From Selaginella moellendorffii (taxonomy: Eukaryota; Streptophyta; Lycopodiopsida; Selaginellales; Selaginellaceae), in contig NW_003314315.1 of assembly GCF_000143415.4 (NCBI RefSeq), positions 640,946 to 704,945 of the forward strand: a stretch of 64,000 nucleotides of DNA, given 5' to 3'. How positions within the stretch are numbered: the stretch's first letter is position 1; the number at the start of each line of letters is the position of its first letter. Positions 24,273 through 35,409 of the stretch are shown piece after piece. Both the position numbers and the translations under genes were made by a program. Below the pieces are notes generated by a model. It ran no database searches. It saw only the letters and a list, made by a program, of their open reading frames with translations, and was not told where the DNA came from.

Positions 24273-26395
24273 CTATCCCCGACAGCCAATAGCTACGTTT
24301 GTCGCCTTGTCGGATGCCGCCGCCATCGCCTTGTCCAGGGCAAGCTTCCTTTCTCCAGCGTCTCCGCCCTCCACAACACCAAACGTAGACACCTCCACGA
24401 AGTCACCACCATCGTCTTCCACCGTAGCGTGAGCTTCAGCTCGAGCACCAATCTGTCCATTCGATCCCGAGATCACGGCAGCGATGAATTCTCCCTGGCG
24501 GTGTCCATGACTCTGGCCGCGCTGCTCTTCCTGGCGGTGCTTCGTGAAAGAAATCTCTACGTGACTGCGCTGGTACTCGTCGTACTCGGCCGGGGTTGGG
24601 ATCACCACGTAGTCATTGATGGGGTTGTAGAACGGGTCCGGTTCTCCGGCCTTTAGCCAATGCTTGACAACACGGAAGAGCCTCTCCTCGAGAAGAATCC
24701 CTCGGTGATCGCCTGGGATTCCCACTCTTGCGACCGCGTCAAGTAAGTCCGCCTACGTTCGTCAAGGATTGTGAGCTGGCGAGCTAAGATGATTTGTTCC
24801 TATCACCAACCTTTGCGGACTCCACAGGTACCGTTCCATCGCCATCCACAAACGTGAAAGTTGCCTACGTCAAGCAAGCACGAAGTGAGACCAAGTCCAC
24901 AATTTTACTAGCACACACACCTCAGTTTTTAAGATGTGGCTTAAATTTTCGATAGGACAGTCGGAGCTGCCATAGCTGCAACGAAAAACGTTACCAGACA
25001 TCGAATGGTGTGTCTTGTGAAGTGCCATATATGTTGTAGAAAAGAACTCCCTTTGGAAGCTTTGCATCCTTCAGGAGCTCCCTGGTTTTGTTGGACCATT
25101 CAAGGATGTCGTAGTTGAAGGGGCAAGGTAGGACTTCACCGTTGAAATGCAGCGTATTGTCTTTCAAGGCGTCTGCCATCACTTCCACACAGCTATACGG
25201 CCTGTTAAATACCGCTTTCTCGACGGAACAAGAGCCATTCGAAGTCTCGCATTTACGCCAGACATGAAGTTCAGGCGGTCGGTTCCACTTGAAATCGGGA
25301 GGCGACATCAGCTCGTAAAGCGAGGGACACTCAATCAACTGCAGTCATTGTAATGAAAAAAACAGCCCTTGAAAGAAAAGAGAAGTATACCAGCTGGTGA
25401 GTGCTCCATTTCGCAACGAATAGTTCCTTCTGCCACCCCTTTAGAAACTCGACTCCGGTTAACAGACAGTCTGTGACAAAACCAGGTGCACCTACGGAGA
25501 CGAAGTCAAGAATGCCAAGACAATAGTTTTTACCTTGCCAGGGAGCAGTGATCGCAATCCACGTATCGACATGTTTTTCGAAGAACTAGCAATACAAACT
25601 TGAGAGGACGAATTTAAAACAAAGCAATAAACACAAACCTCGTGATTGAGAGCAAGAAAGCACTTAACGAGCAGGCCACCCATGGAATGCGACACAATCT
25701 TCACCTTTTTACCTCCAGCGTGCTTGTACATCTTTTCAATCTTCTTTCTGAAAGCATCCATAATTTCCGGAAGCCTGCCAGAGCAAAAGTCACAAAGGGA
25801 AAGCGATTCAAAAGCTGATTTTGAGACCTGTTGCTTTGCCGAAAGTCATAACCAAATCCAAACACTTGCTCGTAGCCCCAGCTCAACATCTTCTCAATCA
25901 AATCGTGGAAATAGTAGACGACATTCATTCTGATGATCTGGAGGAATAAAAAATGTCAAGACAAGAAAATGTCAAGAGAGATTCCTACCACATCAGGATC
26001 CAAGATGTCGCAACTATAAATCCCGTGCTCATCTTGAGGCACTTCGATACGAATTTTCTCATTCAGGGACACGGTCCTTCCTGTAAGTAGTGCAAAAAAT
26101 CAAACAGCTAGAAAGAGCTAGAAAGGGGCAAAGAGAAAAAAACAAACACACCACACTCACCAGTCTTAGGGTCGAATTTGGAGTAGAGCTTCTCCCGGAA
26201 TTCGACATCAGCAGCGAAGAGCCGGACCCAAACACGCTCGGTGGTGCCATCCTCGTACACGGCATTGAGAATGGAGCCCCCAATTCCAGGCACCAGCAGC
26301 ACCGGATTCAAATCCTTATCCACATACCGGCGCTGCCGCTCCCTGAGGATCCATCCCTCGACCTTGTGGATCAAATCCGCGATATTGACGAACAT
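24273..26395 (-). CDS. LCAT4: LCAT-like 4 phospholipase A / acyltransferase
   Basis: Ten exons on the minus strand (26161-26395, 25989-26080, 25828-25937, 25639-25774, 25534-25585, 25391-25491, 24995-25338, 24921-24975, 24811-24864, 24273-24752) give 552 residues. An early PVLLVPGIGGS segment matches the oxyanion/lid region. The catalytic Ser lies in SHSMGG, followed by AITAPWQG; the Asp is in DGDGTVP; the His is in the FRVVKHW region. This arrangement and length match plant LCAT-like 4, a phospholipase acting on membrane phospholipids. There is no signal peptide, fitting a cytosolic or peripheral enzyme. All splice joins keep frame. The gene is divergent from the pectin methylesterase, 640 bp apart. 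The last 75 residues are Lys/Glu-rich and less conserved. Confidence 0.88.
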
Positions 26396-27035
26396 CCTCG
26401 CAGCTAGAGGGAAGCGCCGATCATCCCCTCTCCTCCCCTTAAGTTCACGTTAGGGCTTTTGACAAAAAGATCCCAGGAATATCCGTTATGCTGATTTGGG
26501 TGATTTTGCCCTAAAAACAGGTTTTAGGGCTCTTGAGCAAATGCTTTCGGGTAGCGGCAGTGGCATAGGATTTTGTGCGCGGAAAAAGCAGTGACAGGGA
26601 GTGATTGAACAAGCGCTATTTCTACACACGTTGCGATTGTCAGAGTTGCCTTTGGAGGAGAAAAGGCACGTCGAAATCGAGGCTGGCCGATGTAACACTC
26701 TATCTTGCGACAGTGTAGCACGGAAGAAAAAGGCAAGGAAGCGGCAAAAGAGACGCAATGGTGGAACATGGGAAGTGGGACTGGTTGCGAGAAACTTACA
26801 AGGTTTTGGTGTAGCATCCCAATCTGTGCAATGGAGGTGGTGTCAGGTATGCTCGAAGGGATGTCAGGGAAATATGGTGGCTGTGGTCCCTGGTTGCTGG
26901 GATGGATTTCTGAGAGGATAGGATTCCTAGAAGAATGTGGCAACGGAATTCGGTGGCATTTAAACTCGAGGCTTCTCAAGAACTCTGTCCGAGAACTCTC
27001 GAGCAGCAGCAGCATCAAAGCTTTGGAAGTTTGCC
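26396..27035. promoter_or_regulatory. Divergent promoter region with telo-box-like hairpin
   Basis: Lies between the LCAT-like and pectin methylesterase start codons. It carries GTTAGGGC at 26449-26456 and a perfect inverted repeat, GCCCTAAAA (26508-26516), 5-nt loop, TTTTAGGGC (26522-26530), both related to telo-boxes. No gene inside is supported. Confidence 0.45.
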
Positions 27036-28723
27036 ATGGCCTTTGGATCGCGTCAGTACGCGGCTTTTGCGTTGCTCCTCTCGCTCGCCATCCAAGCTGC
27101 TGCTCGGCAGTCGTATCAGCAAGCTTGCCGCGAGTCGGATGCCGGCGATCCAGAGTTTTGCATAAGCACTCTGGCCAAGTATGGTTTGGAGGGGATGGAT
27201 GTTGCGAGGGGCGCTCCAGGCCGGTTCGAGCTCATCTCCTCGGCTCTCAGGGCTTCTCTCGATGGTGTACACGAGGAGATTCAGATGTGCCAGAGCTACG
27301 GAGGAGGGACGACTACTTCCAGTGCTCTTACTTCCTCCGACGACGGTGAATTGGCCAGCAGTAAGTTCCGCAAGGTGGCCATAGACGACTGCGTGGAGCT
27401 GCTCACTGATGCGTCGGAGATGATCGGAGACTCCATGGGGAGCTCTCTCAGGAACGCCAGCACCTCGAGGCTCAACGACGTTCATACGTGGGTCAGCTCG
27501 GCCCTCGCGTACCAGACGACATGCTTGGACGGCTTGAGCCAGATCTCTCCCGGACAGGACGTGGTGTTTCAGCTGAGCCAAGAAGGAAGTAAAGTTGGGA
27601 GGAGGATAAGCACTGCTCTCGCGTTTATAGCAACTTTGCAATCGATCTCGCCGACCCGCGGCACAATTAACGACGTTAGCTGGGTGCCAGAGCTTCTAAA
27701 AAAGAAACACAAGAAGGCCGTCACTGCGAATGTGATCGTTGCTCAGGACGGAAGTGGACGATACTCGACAATCAAGCAGGCCGTGGAGGCTGCTCCCAGC
27801 AAGAGTGGCAGTACCTACGTGATTTACATCAAGGCCGGGACTTACAGGGAGACAGTTTCGGTGCCAAAATCCAAGACCAATCTCATGTTTGTTGGCGACG
27901 GGATTGGGAAGACCATCATCACGGGTTCCAAAAGCGTTAGCGATGGAGTCACGACATTCAGGACATCTACTGTCGGTCAGTATCGATGTTTTTCCTTTCT
28001 CGCTTTTGTTTGGTAGGACACTTCACAAGTTGGTTCTTTTCAGAGATAAACGCGAGAGGATTCCTTGCCAGAGACTTGACAATCCGAAACACTGCCGGGG
28101 CCGCCAAGCACCAAGCGGTGGCTCTTCGCGTCAGCGCTGACAAGGTCGCGTTTTACAAGTGCTCCTTCGAAGGCTACCAGGACACGCTCTACACTCACGT
28201 CGCGCGCCAGTTCTATCGCGAGTGTATCGTCTACGGAACCGTCGACTTCATCTTTGGCGACGCCGCGGCCGTGTTCCAGAGCTGCACGCTTCTGGCTCGC
28301 AAGCCGATGGCGAAGCAGAAGAACACGATCACCGCCCAGGGACGCACGGATCCAAACCAAAACACCGGCCTCAGCTTCCAGGACTGTAGCGTTGACGGCA
28401 CTCAGGATCTCAAGGGCAGTGGAACTCCAACCTATCTAGGCCGGCCATGGAAGAAGTATTCCAGGACAGTGTTCTTGCGGTGCTACATGGGGAGCGTGGT
28501 GAATCCGGCCGGGTGGCTCGAGTGGGATGGAAGCTTTGCGCTCAAGACGCTCTACTATGCCGAGTATCAGAGCAAAGGGCCGGGATCTGGGACCGGGAAT
28601 AGAGTTGGCTGGTCGTCACAGATGAGCTCGTCTGTGGTGGCTAATAAATTCACTGCTGGAAGCTTCATCTCTGGGTCGGATTGGCTTGGACAGACTAGTT
28701 TTCCCTACTCGCTTGGGATATAG
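27036..28723 (+). CDS. PME: Pectin methylesterase with inhibitor-like pro-region (type I/group 2)
   Basis: Two exons (27036-27975, 28044-28723) give 539 residues. The signal peptide covers about residues 1-23 (LLLSLAIQAAA). Residues 25-190 form a PMEI-like four-helix pro-domain with paired Cys. The catalytic domain starts at VIVAQDGSGRYSTI and shows GTYRE, EGYQDTLYTH, the active-site Asp in YGTVDFIFGDA, TAQGRTDPNQNTG and LGRPWK. It removes methyl esters from wall homogalacturonan after secretion, adjusting wall stiffness; the pro-region is normally cleaved in the Golgi. No RRLL-type processing motif is obvious between the domains, though KKKHKK is present. All key residues are present, so it looks active. 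Confidence 0.95.
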
Positions 28724-30415
28724 AAAATCAGGTACGTCATAGTTCTACGTGATAGTGTTCCAGAAGAAGTGTGAATTGACGGTTGATTTTGAAACAAATA
28801 AATTACGACTACTTCAAGAAGTCAATGAAAGTCAAATTAAGTCAATGAAAGTGTTGACTTTGCAGAAAATGCACTGGGATCGGAGCTTGAATTCTTCCAG
28901 GGATGAAGAACAGCAGTTACATCCTCCCCACTGGACTTATAGAGCGTGACTGTAACTGAGACAAGAGCTCCTGCCTTTGAAAGTAACAAAAGTAGCCGAA
29001 TCAAAACAAAATACAGATGGAGAGATCTCGATCGTTGTACAATTGGATCTACTTACGTTACGGCCCAAGCCGATGGAATGAAGCAATCTGTCACTTCATG
29101 AAATCGAAGTGCATGAGCGGAGGTACCATAACGGAAACGTTTGTGAAACGAAAGCATTTGGAGTTCTAGCAGTGGCTCCAAATGCCGGACATTAACAACT
29201 TTCCCGAAGGAAACCAGGAATGAAAATCAAAGAACCTCATCTTTATTTGCTAAAAGTCTACCGGAGGCGATAGCTCAATGGAAAAGGGCAGAATAAGTTA
29301 CTGGATGGGGGCATTGCGAGAATCGAACTCGCGGCCTCTCGCACCCAAAGCGAGAATCATACCACTAGACCAAATGCCCATTACATTCGTGATAAGTGCA
29401 AGAACGACATCGGAGCTTGCAGCCGAGCCAATTTCATAATTTGGTAGACTAAAACTGGATTTATTTTCCTCGACCGGAGAGCGGAAGCTGAGACAAAATT
29501 CTCCTGAAAGGCATCTGTACCAAAAGGAAACAAGAGATTCGGAGTTACACGCCATCGTTGTACATCAGCAAGGTGACATGCCTTGGAGAGGATCTCAAAA
29601 TCTTGAGATTCCACTTTGCCGTACATTTGGATCTACTTGCGTTAAAGAAATGGGAAGCTGTTCAAAGGAATGAACCGGCCAGTCGCTTCATAAGTTGCAG
29701 AATCCGAAGTGCATGCTCGAGAACGGAGGTACTATAGAGACTGTCAACCAGCTCAGCACCAGACGCAGCTCGTTAACATTGCCGGACATGAGTTGATATT
29801 GATATCAGCACCAGTGATTATCGACCTTTTCTATTTTCTAGCTTGTGACATGCGCCAAGTGGGACACTTGACAACGGAACCTGAAACAGCGACTGATTGG
29901 TTTCGTGAATCTGGATTTGACAATCAAAGAAGGTTTCCACTTACGCCACCCTGATCGAAGGTCTCGCCTTTTCTCTTCGTGTCTCGGGTGATGAGGTAGA
30001 TGTTTATACATCCGGTTGTGTCCAATAAGAAGTAGCGAAGAAGAAACATCTGGGGCCATCGTTGGGCAAAGCTAGAGAACACGAGAACGTAAGTGTGTAA
30101 CCAATGAATAAAAGAACACTGACCTGAAGTTGATCACTTTGGCTGTGAGGTGTTTTCATCCACATTGCATAAGCTTGCAGCATTCCTCATTGCTCACCGA
30201 AGCTCAGATTCCTTTGCTGCGATTTTGAAGAAATCTTGCTTGTAAACAATAAGGGCTGGAAAATGTGTTTTTTTTATAGGTTTTTGTGTTATTTTTGTCT
30301 TATCTAATAAATATAATTGATAGAGAAATAAATTACTAGCACCTTTCTTTTTTTATAAATTACAAATTTAATTTAAAAATATATTCAATTTTTTTCCTTT
30401 ACCTAGGAGTGTTCA
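28724..30415. other. Intergenic region with a duplicated segment
   Basis: Contains the tRNA-Pro gene. Segments at about 29030-29230 and 29615-29800 share several blocks in the same order (TTGGATCTACTT, GAAGTGCATG, CGGAGGTAC, TGCCGGACAT), a diverged direct duplication flanking the tRNA. No protein gene is supported; the last 150 bp are AT-rich. Confidence 0.5.
29308..29379 (-). tRNA. tRNA-Pro (anticodon UGG)
   Basis: The reverse complement folds as a 72-nt tRNA. The acceptor GGGCATT pairs with AATGCCC. The D arm contains GGTCTAGTGGTAT, the box A. The anticodon stem TCTCGC/GCGAGA holds loop TTTGGGT with anticodon TGG. The T arm is GCGAG-TTCGATT-CTCGC, the box B. A TTTT pol III terminator follows about 22 nt downstream. 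No intron. It looks functional. Confidence 0.95.
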
Positions 30416-31498
30416 ATGTGGAGAACTCTTGGAGTACGCTTTGGGTTCTCAAACCCCTCGAGGAGCTGTCATAAACACAATTCCACCATGCCAGCAGCAG
30501 CAGCACGGAGAATGGATGGAAGGCTCGTAGCTCAGGAAATCAAGGATGATATCGCAGAGACGATAAGAACTGGCGGCGCCGAGGTGGGTTTCGCGAGGCC
30601 TGGATTGGCAGTGCTTCAGGTGGGAGATAGCCCTCAATCGCAAGCTTACATTCATAACTTACGAACAGCGTGCACAGAAGTTGGAATCAAATCCTTCGCT
30701 TCGCAGCTGCCCGAAACAGCGACGCTCCAGGCGATCATACAGGCGCTTCGAACGTTCAATGGAGACGAGAGCGTTCATGGCATCGTCGTCCAGCTCCCAC
30801 TGCCAAAGGTAAGAAATCACCCACGACTTGGCTCTTCATCGTTACTTGCCTCACTGTTTCAGAAGATCCGGCCGGAAACCGTGCTCCAAGAGATAAGTCT
30901 CGAGAAAGATGTGGATGGCCTCCATCCCCTCAACTTGGCTAAGCTGGCTCTCGATGATTTCCAGCCAAGTTTCGTGCCATGCACCTCGCGAGCTTGCCTG
31001 GAGCTTCTTACTCGATACAAGTTCCAAGTCGAGAGGAGGAAAGTGGTGGTCATTGGTTGTAGCAACGCCGTCGGCCTTCCAACAGCGCTACTCCTCGAGA
31101 GACACAATGCCACTGTCACAATCGTGGATAAGCATACGCCAAAACCAGCAGAGATTGCTCGGACTGCTGATATCCTGGTTGCTGCCACAGGAAACGCAAA
31201 TCTTGTGAGAAGAAACTGGATCAAACCCGGAGCTGTCGTTATAGACATAGGAATGAACCAAGTAAAGGTGAAGGTGTCCTCTTCTTACTTGTAGAGCTTG
31301 ACTTTTTATCTCCAGGATCCTAGCTCGGAAGAAGGATTCCGATTCGTAGGAGACGTTTGTTACGAGGAGGCTGAGAATGTAGCGACCGCGATCACGCCTG
31401 TTCCTGGTGGAGTCGGCCCGATCACCATTGCAATGGTGCTCTCGAACACACTCCTTGCAGCGCAGCGTAGAGACCATGCAAAGAGGAAACCTCTATAA
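30416..31498 (+). CDS. FolD-like methylenetetrahydrofolate dehydrogenase/cyclohydrolase, divergent active site
   Basis: Three exons (30416-30808, 30863-31267, 31316-31498) give 326 residues. The N-terminal 30 residues are Arg/Ser-rich with no acids, like a mitochondrial presequence. Conserved FolD motifs are [47 protein letters not shown] and [14 protein letters not shown]. Two functional positions are altered. The catalytic Lys expected four residues after the conserved Tyr is Leu (AYIHNLRTA), and the GRS(N/K) arginine that contacts the NADP phosphate is Cys (GCSNAVG), followed by VDKHT instead of a Ser/His-rich strand end. So cyclohydrolase activity may be lost and cofactor choice changed. 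It converges with an SDR gene, 93 bp away. Confidence 0.85.
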
Positions 31499-31591
31499 AA
31501 CATCATTGCAAAAGTATCAGGAACTAAAGCTCCATGTATCGGACGTAAAAAGGAAGAACAAAAAAAATCATATACTCAAGAACGCTCGGTT

Positions 31592-32689
31592 TCATGTCAC
31601 GTTGAGAGATGATCCGTTGTCCGCTGCTGTCAATGCGAGTATAAGCGTCGCAGCAGCGGGAGCCCTGTTACATTACAAGCGTAAGTTGTAAGTAAGAAGC
31701 TTGAAAAAGGAAATTTGAGTAACACTCACCATGTTTCCGGGGTCTGGTACATCGCTGCCGAAGTTCCAAAACATGTCGTTAGCATGTCTGTGCAGATCAC
31801 TCCTGGATTAAGAGCCACAGCTGCTATTCCAGGAGGTAGCTCTTTAGCCAGCGAGCGAGTAAGTCCTTCCATCGCCCACTTTGAAGCACAGTATGGAGAT
31901 ACCTGTGACAAAAGCTCGAGCTTAGCGAGAGAAAAGAAGAAAAATCGCTCGGGAGAGCTTATACCTCGGCAGCTGCTGATCGACCCCATCCAGATGAGAA
32001 GTTTACAATCACTCCTTGCTTCTTGGACATCATGTGAGGCACGAAATGGCGGAGGCAATTCGCAGGACCTTTGATATTGACATCGATGACGTTGTCAAAT
32101 TCTTCCCTGGCAACCTCCCACAGTTTCCCATTGCTGTTGATCACACCTGCATTATTAACTGGTATGCAACGCTGCAATGAGAAAATCATGCTTCCTTTCA
32201 GGAAGAGACGAAAGAAGAAAGAAAAAAAAAGAAGGGAAGTTTGTGTTCTTACCAAGAATATCGGGAGCTCCTTTGAGCTCGATCACAGCTCTAGCAAACT
32301 CCTGAACGTTGCTATCTGAAGCCTAGAAAACAAGAAAAAATAAAAAATCGTCAAGAACATAGACAAAAAAGAAAAGAGAAAGACTTACAACGTCCACAGC
32401 TCTAAGAATGTGCTTGCTATCGCCCAGTTGATTCTGCAAAGAGGTGAGCTTCTCCTCGTCACGCCCACACCCTATAATCGTGTGACCCCTGGAAGCAATC
32501 TCCAGCGCCAGAGCTCGCCCGAGTCCTCTCGTCACGCCAGTGATCAACACTGTCCGCGCTGTGCAATCGATCGAGCAAACCATCAATGCCTGGGGAGGAA
32601 AGAACGATCAAAAGAGCACCGGCTTGAGGAGCTCCCGCCGCACCTGCAGGCGTCCCGGGGCTCACCAGCATCGCCGTGTTCTTCGACAT
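31592..32689 (-). CDS. Short-chain dehydrogenase, NADPH-dependent pterin aldehyde reductase-like
   Basis: Exons 32666-32689, 32389-32589, 32253-32322, 31965-32158, 31730-31902 and 31592-31664 give about 244 residues. The Rossmann motif is TGVTRGLG; then come VNNAGV, the catalytic Ser in NFSSGWG, and the YxxxK pair in YCASK. The motifs EEFDNVIDVN, GVIVNFSSGWGRS and ALNPGVI match plant pterin aldehyde reductase, which salvages oxidised pterins for folate metabolism. No targeting peptide is obvious. The first 24-nt exon is chosen because it splices in frame with GTGAGC and CCCCAG borders; a start at the ATG 32583 is the alternative. A telo-box run lies at 32691-32708 just upstream. Confidence 0.85.
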
Positions 32690-35409
32690 GAGCCCTAACC
32701 CTAAAAAACACTTTGCCCTAAAAAACTCTTAAACCTTAAACCCTTAATACCCTAAGAAAGAGAAGAAGTGCAAGGGTCTTTGGCAGCCAGCCGAGCAGCC
32801 AGCCAAGCCACCCGGGTAAAAAACAGTCAGAATTTACGGCCCGCCATATTTTTTACACTGGCATGTTCTTACAATCATTGACTGCGCCACCCCCCTTGCT
32901 CCTTTGCAATGCCGCCCCAGAGAAAGACCAGATGTTTTTTTCAAAGATCTCGAGACCGGACGGGGCGCTGTAAGGCCGAGTAAACAACTTAGGACCGCCA
33001 ACTTTGTATGAAAAAAATTGGAAAGGGGTTTTCACATGTGCCAAGTTGAGGCTCAAAAGAGGGATCCTGGGGTTTTAACTTTTTACCAGGGAGTGTTTCT
33101 CTATTCGTGCAAAGGCCAATATGCATTGATGCCCAAGATCGTGCATGTCTCTTTTTGATGGCGAGGGGGCCAGAGAGGAGCCCTAATTAGTGGAAAGGTT
33201 TTTAACCTTATCAGATCGAGACGTATCCGCCCTGCCGCTAACAAATTTCCCACTCCAAGGACGCCTTTAAGGCCCCCCTCCGCGCAGCGAGCGAGGAGTA
33301 ACAGAGAACTTACAGCGATCAGATATAAAAGAATCGCAACAATCACCCTGTGATGGGAACCCTCTGAGTAAAGAATGGAGATTCACCCCCACTGGGTTAA
33401 TTGTTTTAATCCTTGCTGGGGGGATTTAACTATGCCGGTCAATCGCCCAGTTAGCAGTCCAAGATGGAAGAATGCCCGACAAGAAATCTAACCGAGAACA
33501 AACCTCATCTCCCCTTTTTTCCTTGTTAAATCAAATCCCCGCCCCTTGCAAAAGTCTCCACATTATAATCTTTTTGGCTTGGCTTGGCATGGCAGGCACC
33601 CACAAAAGAAGCGCTGTCTCTTTCGCATTACAGTATACCCCTCCTTCTCTATCAGACCTAAAATTAAATGGTGGCGAGCAAGAATTTCTTCCACCCGCCC
33701 TGCGCGCTTGCTTGCTTGCCAGCCCGGCCAGCATTTGCTCGCCCTGAACTCGATCCCGTGACCGGGTCATGTAGTTTGTCGCTGTCACCCAACTTACAGT
33801 GTTTAAACCCCCTCCTCCTTTTTACCTTTGCTCCTCCCTGGGCACCGCTTTTACAAGCAAACCACAATAAAGCTGGAGATGGGGGAATCTTGGAGCGTAT
33901 AATATTAGCGGGGTCTCCAAAAGAAGCAAAAAAAAGCCCGTAAACCCAAAACCTTTGAGCCGTGATTTGTCCCCCCATGTGAGTAGCAACAGCAAATCCC
34001 CGCCCGGGTTTGGCGGGAATCGACCCCGCGGAGTGTCAAGAGATTCCGGGAATCAAACCCGAGAAGCCCAGATATTCTCTCGCATCAAAAGCTTGTGTGT
34101 GTATTTTGGTACGTGGAGGTTTCGATCACGACGACGAGCAACGCCTCCCACACTTACACACAGCTCACCACCACACTGGTTGAAAGTGTTTGGTGTAAAG
34201 TCTGTGAAGAAACACCAAGAAACACGTGGTAATAGTAAAATCGCCAAGGGAAAATAACATCCGTGACTTGCAATTGGAAGAACCCTTTTGGACTGGCGCT
34301 CACAAACTCCTTTCACCAGCTGGGTGAATATCCCCTCAAGGCTAGTAGCGATACAAATATCTCGCCAGTATTTCTATACACCAAGGGTAAATAACAAACT
34401 AGCTACCAGAGGGAGTGAGACCTTTCCAGCGCAGGCAAACAGGTAAAAAAACAAAAGATCACAGGAGCCAGGTAAGTAGCCTGGTCAAACTTGACCACCC
34501 ACACATATGGTGACAGGTGTCGCCAGCCCAAATGGCCGAGCCGCTAGCAGTCAGAGGCGCAGGGGGTTTAAATAGGGCATTCTTTCCGCTAAAACAGTAA
34601 ACAGTAAAAAAATGGTGGCTAACAGCTAAACGGAAAACGGAAAGAGTGGCCGTGTTATGATGGCCACCCGCTAAAATCTATCATGGAGATTCACATTCCC
34701 GCTATACATAATACATTCTTGTATTTAGCTTCGTCCCCTAATGTGGCAATTAATTAGGTCTAATTGATGCGGGTGTTTGTTTTTGGTTCTGGAACGTTCG
34801 CCCTCTCGCGCGGCGCGAGCCATGTCACCGTCTATACGGTACGGCCGCGTGCCTATTACGGTCCTCGCATGGTGAAAACCCATAATTCCCCTTACTATTT
34901 TCAACTTTTACACCGTAGAGCCGAGTGGTGTGGCATTGGCCAGTGGCAATATACGTAGTAGTAGTGGCAGGTATAGTAACAGGGGAGTAAAAACTACGCA
35001 AATCTCATTATCGCAATCTACATTTTCCGAAAATGTGGCGGACGTGAAATTGCCGCTCAAATTCAGTTCACTCGTCTCAAAGTCTTCCATTTGTTTTGTA
35101 GAGAGGCCTTTTTTTGCTTTGTGTGAGAGCTCTTTAGGTGTGAGAGCTCTTTAGGCCTAGAGTGTATTCTTCGAGGGCGAGAGTGAGAGAGAGATCGAGG
35201 GCGAGAGAGAGCGAGAGAGTGAAGCGCTGGCTATGGCGGACCGAGGCGGCGGATCGCCTCCATCGTGGCGCCTATGAATCGATCCGCCGATCTTTCATCG
35301 CGCCAGCAGCGAAATATCGCGATTGCCGCTTGCTCGACCTTTCCTCGGCGCTGCGCCATGGCGATCCAATAATCAGGGCGCGAGGTCGCGGCAAGGCGGT
35401 GCGCTATCG
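32690..35409. other. Intergenic region upstream of cyclin D gene
   Basis: Begins with AGCCCTAACCCTAAAA at about 32691 (telo-box pair). The middle is of mixed composition without a supported gene. Two tRNA T-arm-like stems are seen on the minus strand at about 34013-34029 and 34045-34062 without complete tRNAs. 35150-35400 is a GA-rich leader with repeated GAGCGAGAG, probably the 5' UTR of the cyclin. Confidence 0.45.

Noticed and set aside
32750-34740. Organelle DNA insertion
   Set aside because: Composition is mixed, but no plastid or mitochondrial gene or tRNA could be recognised.
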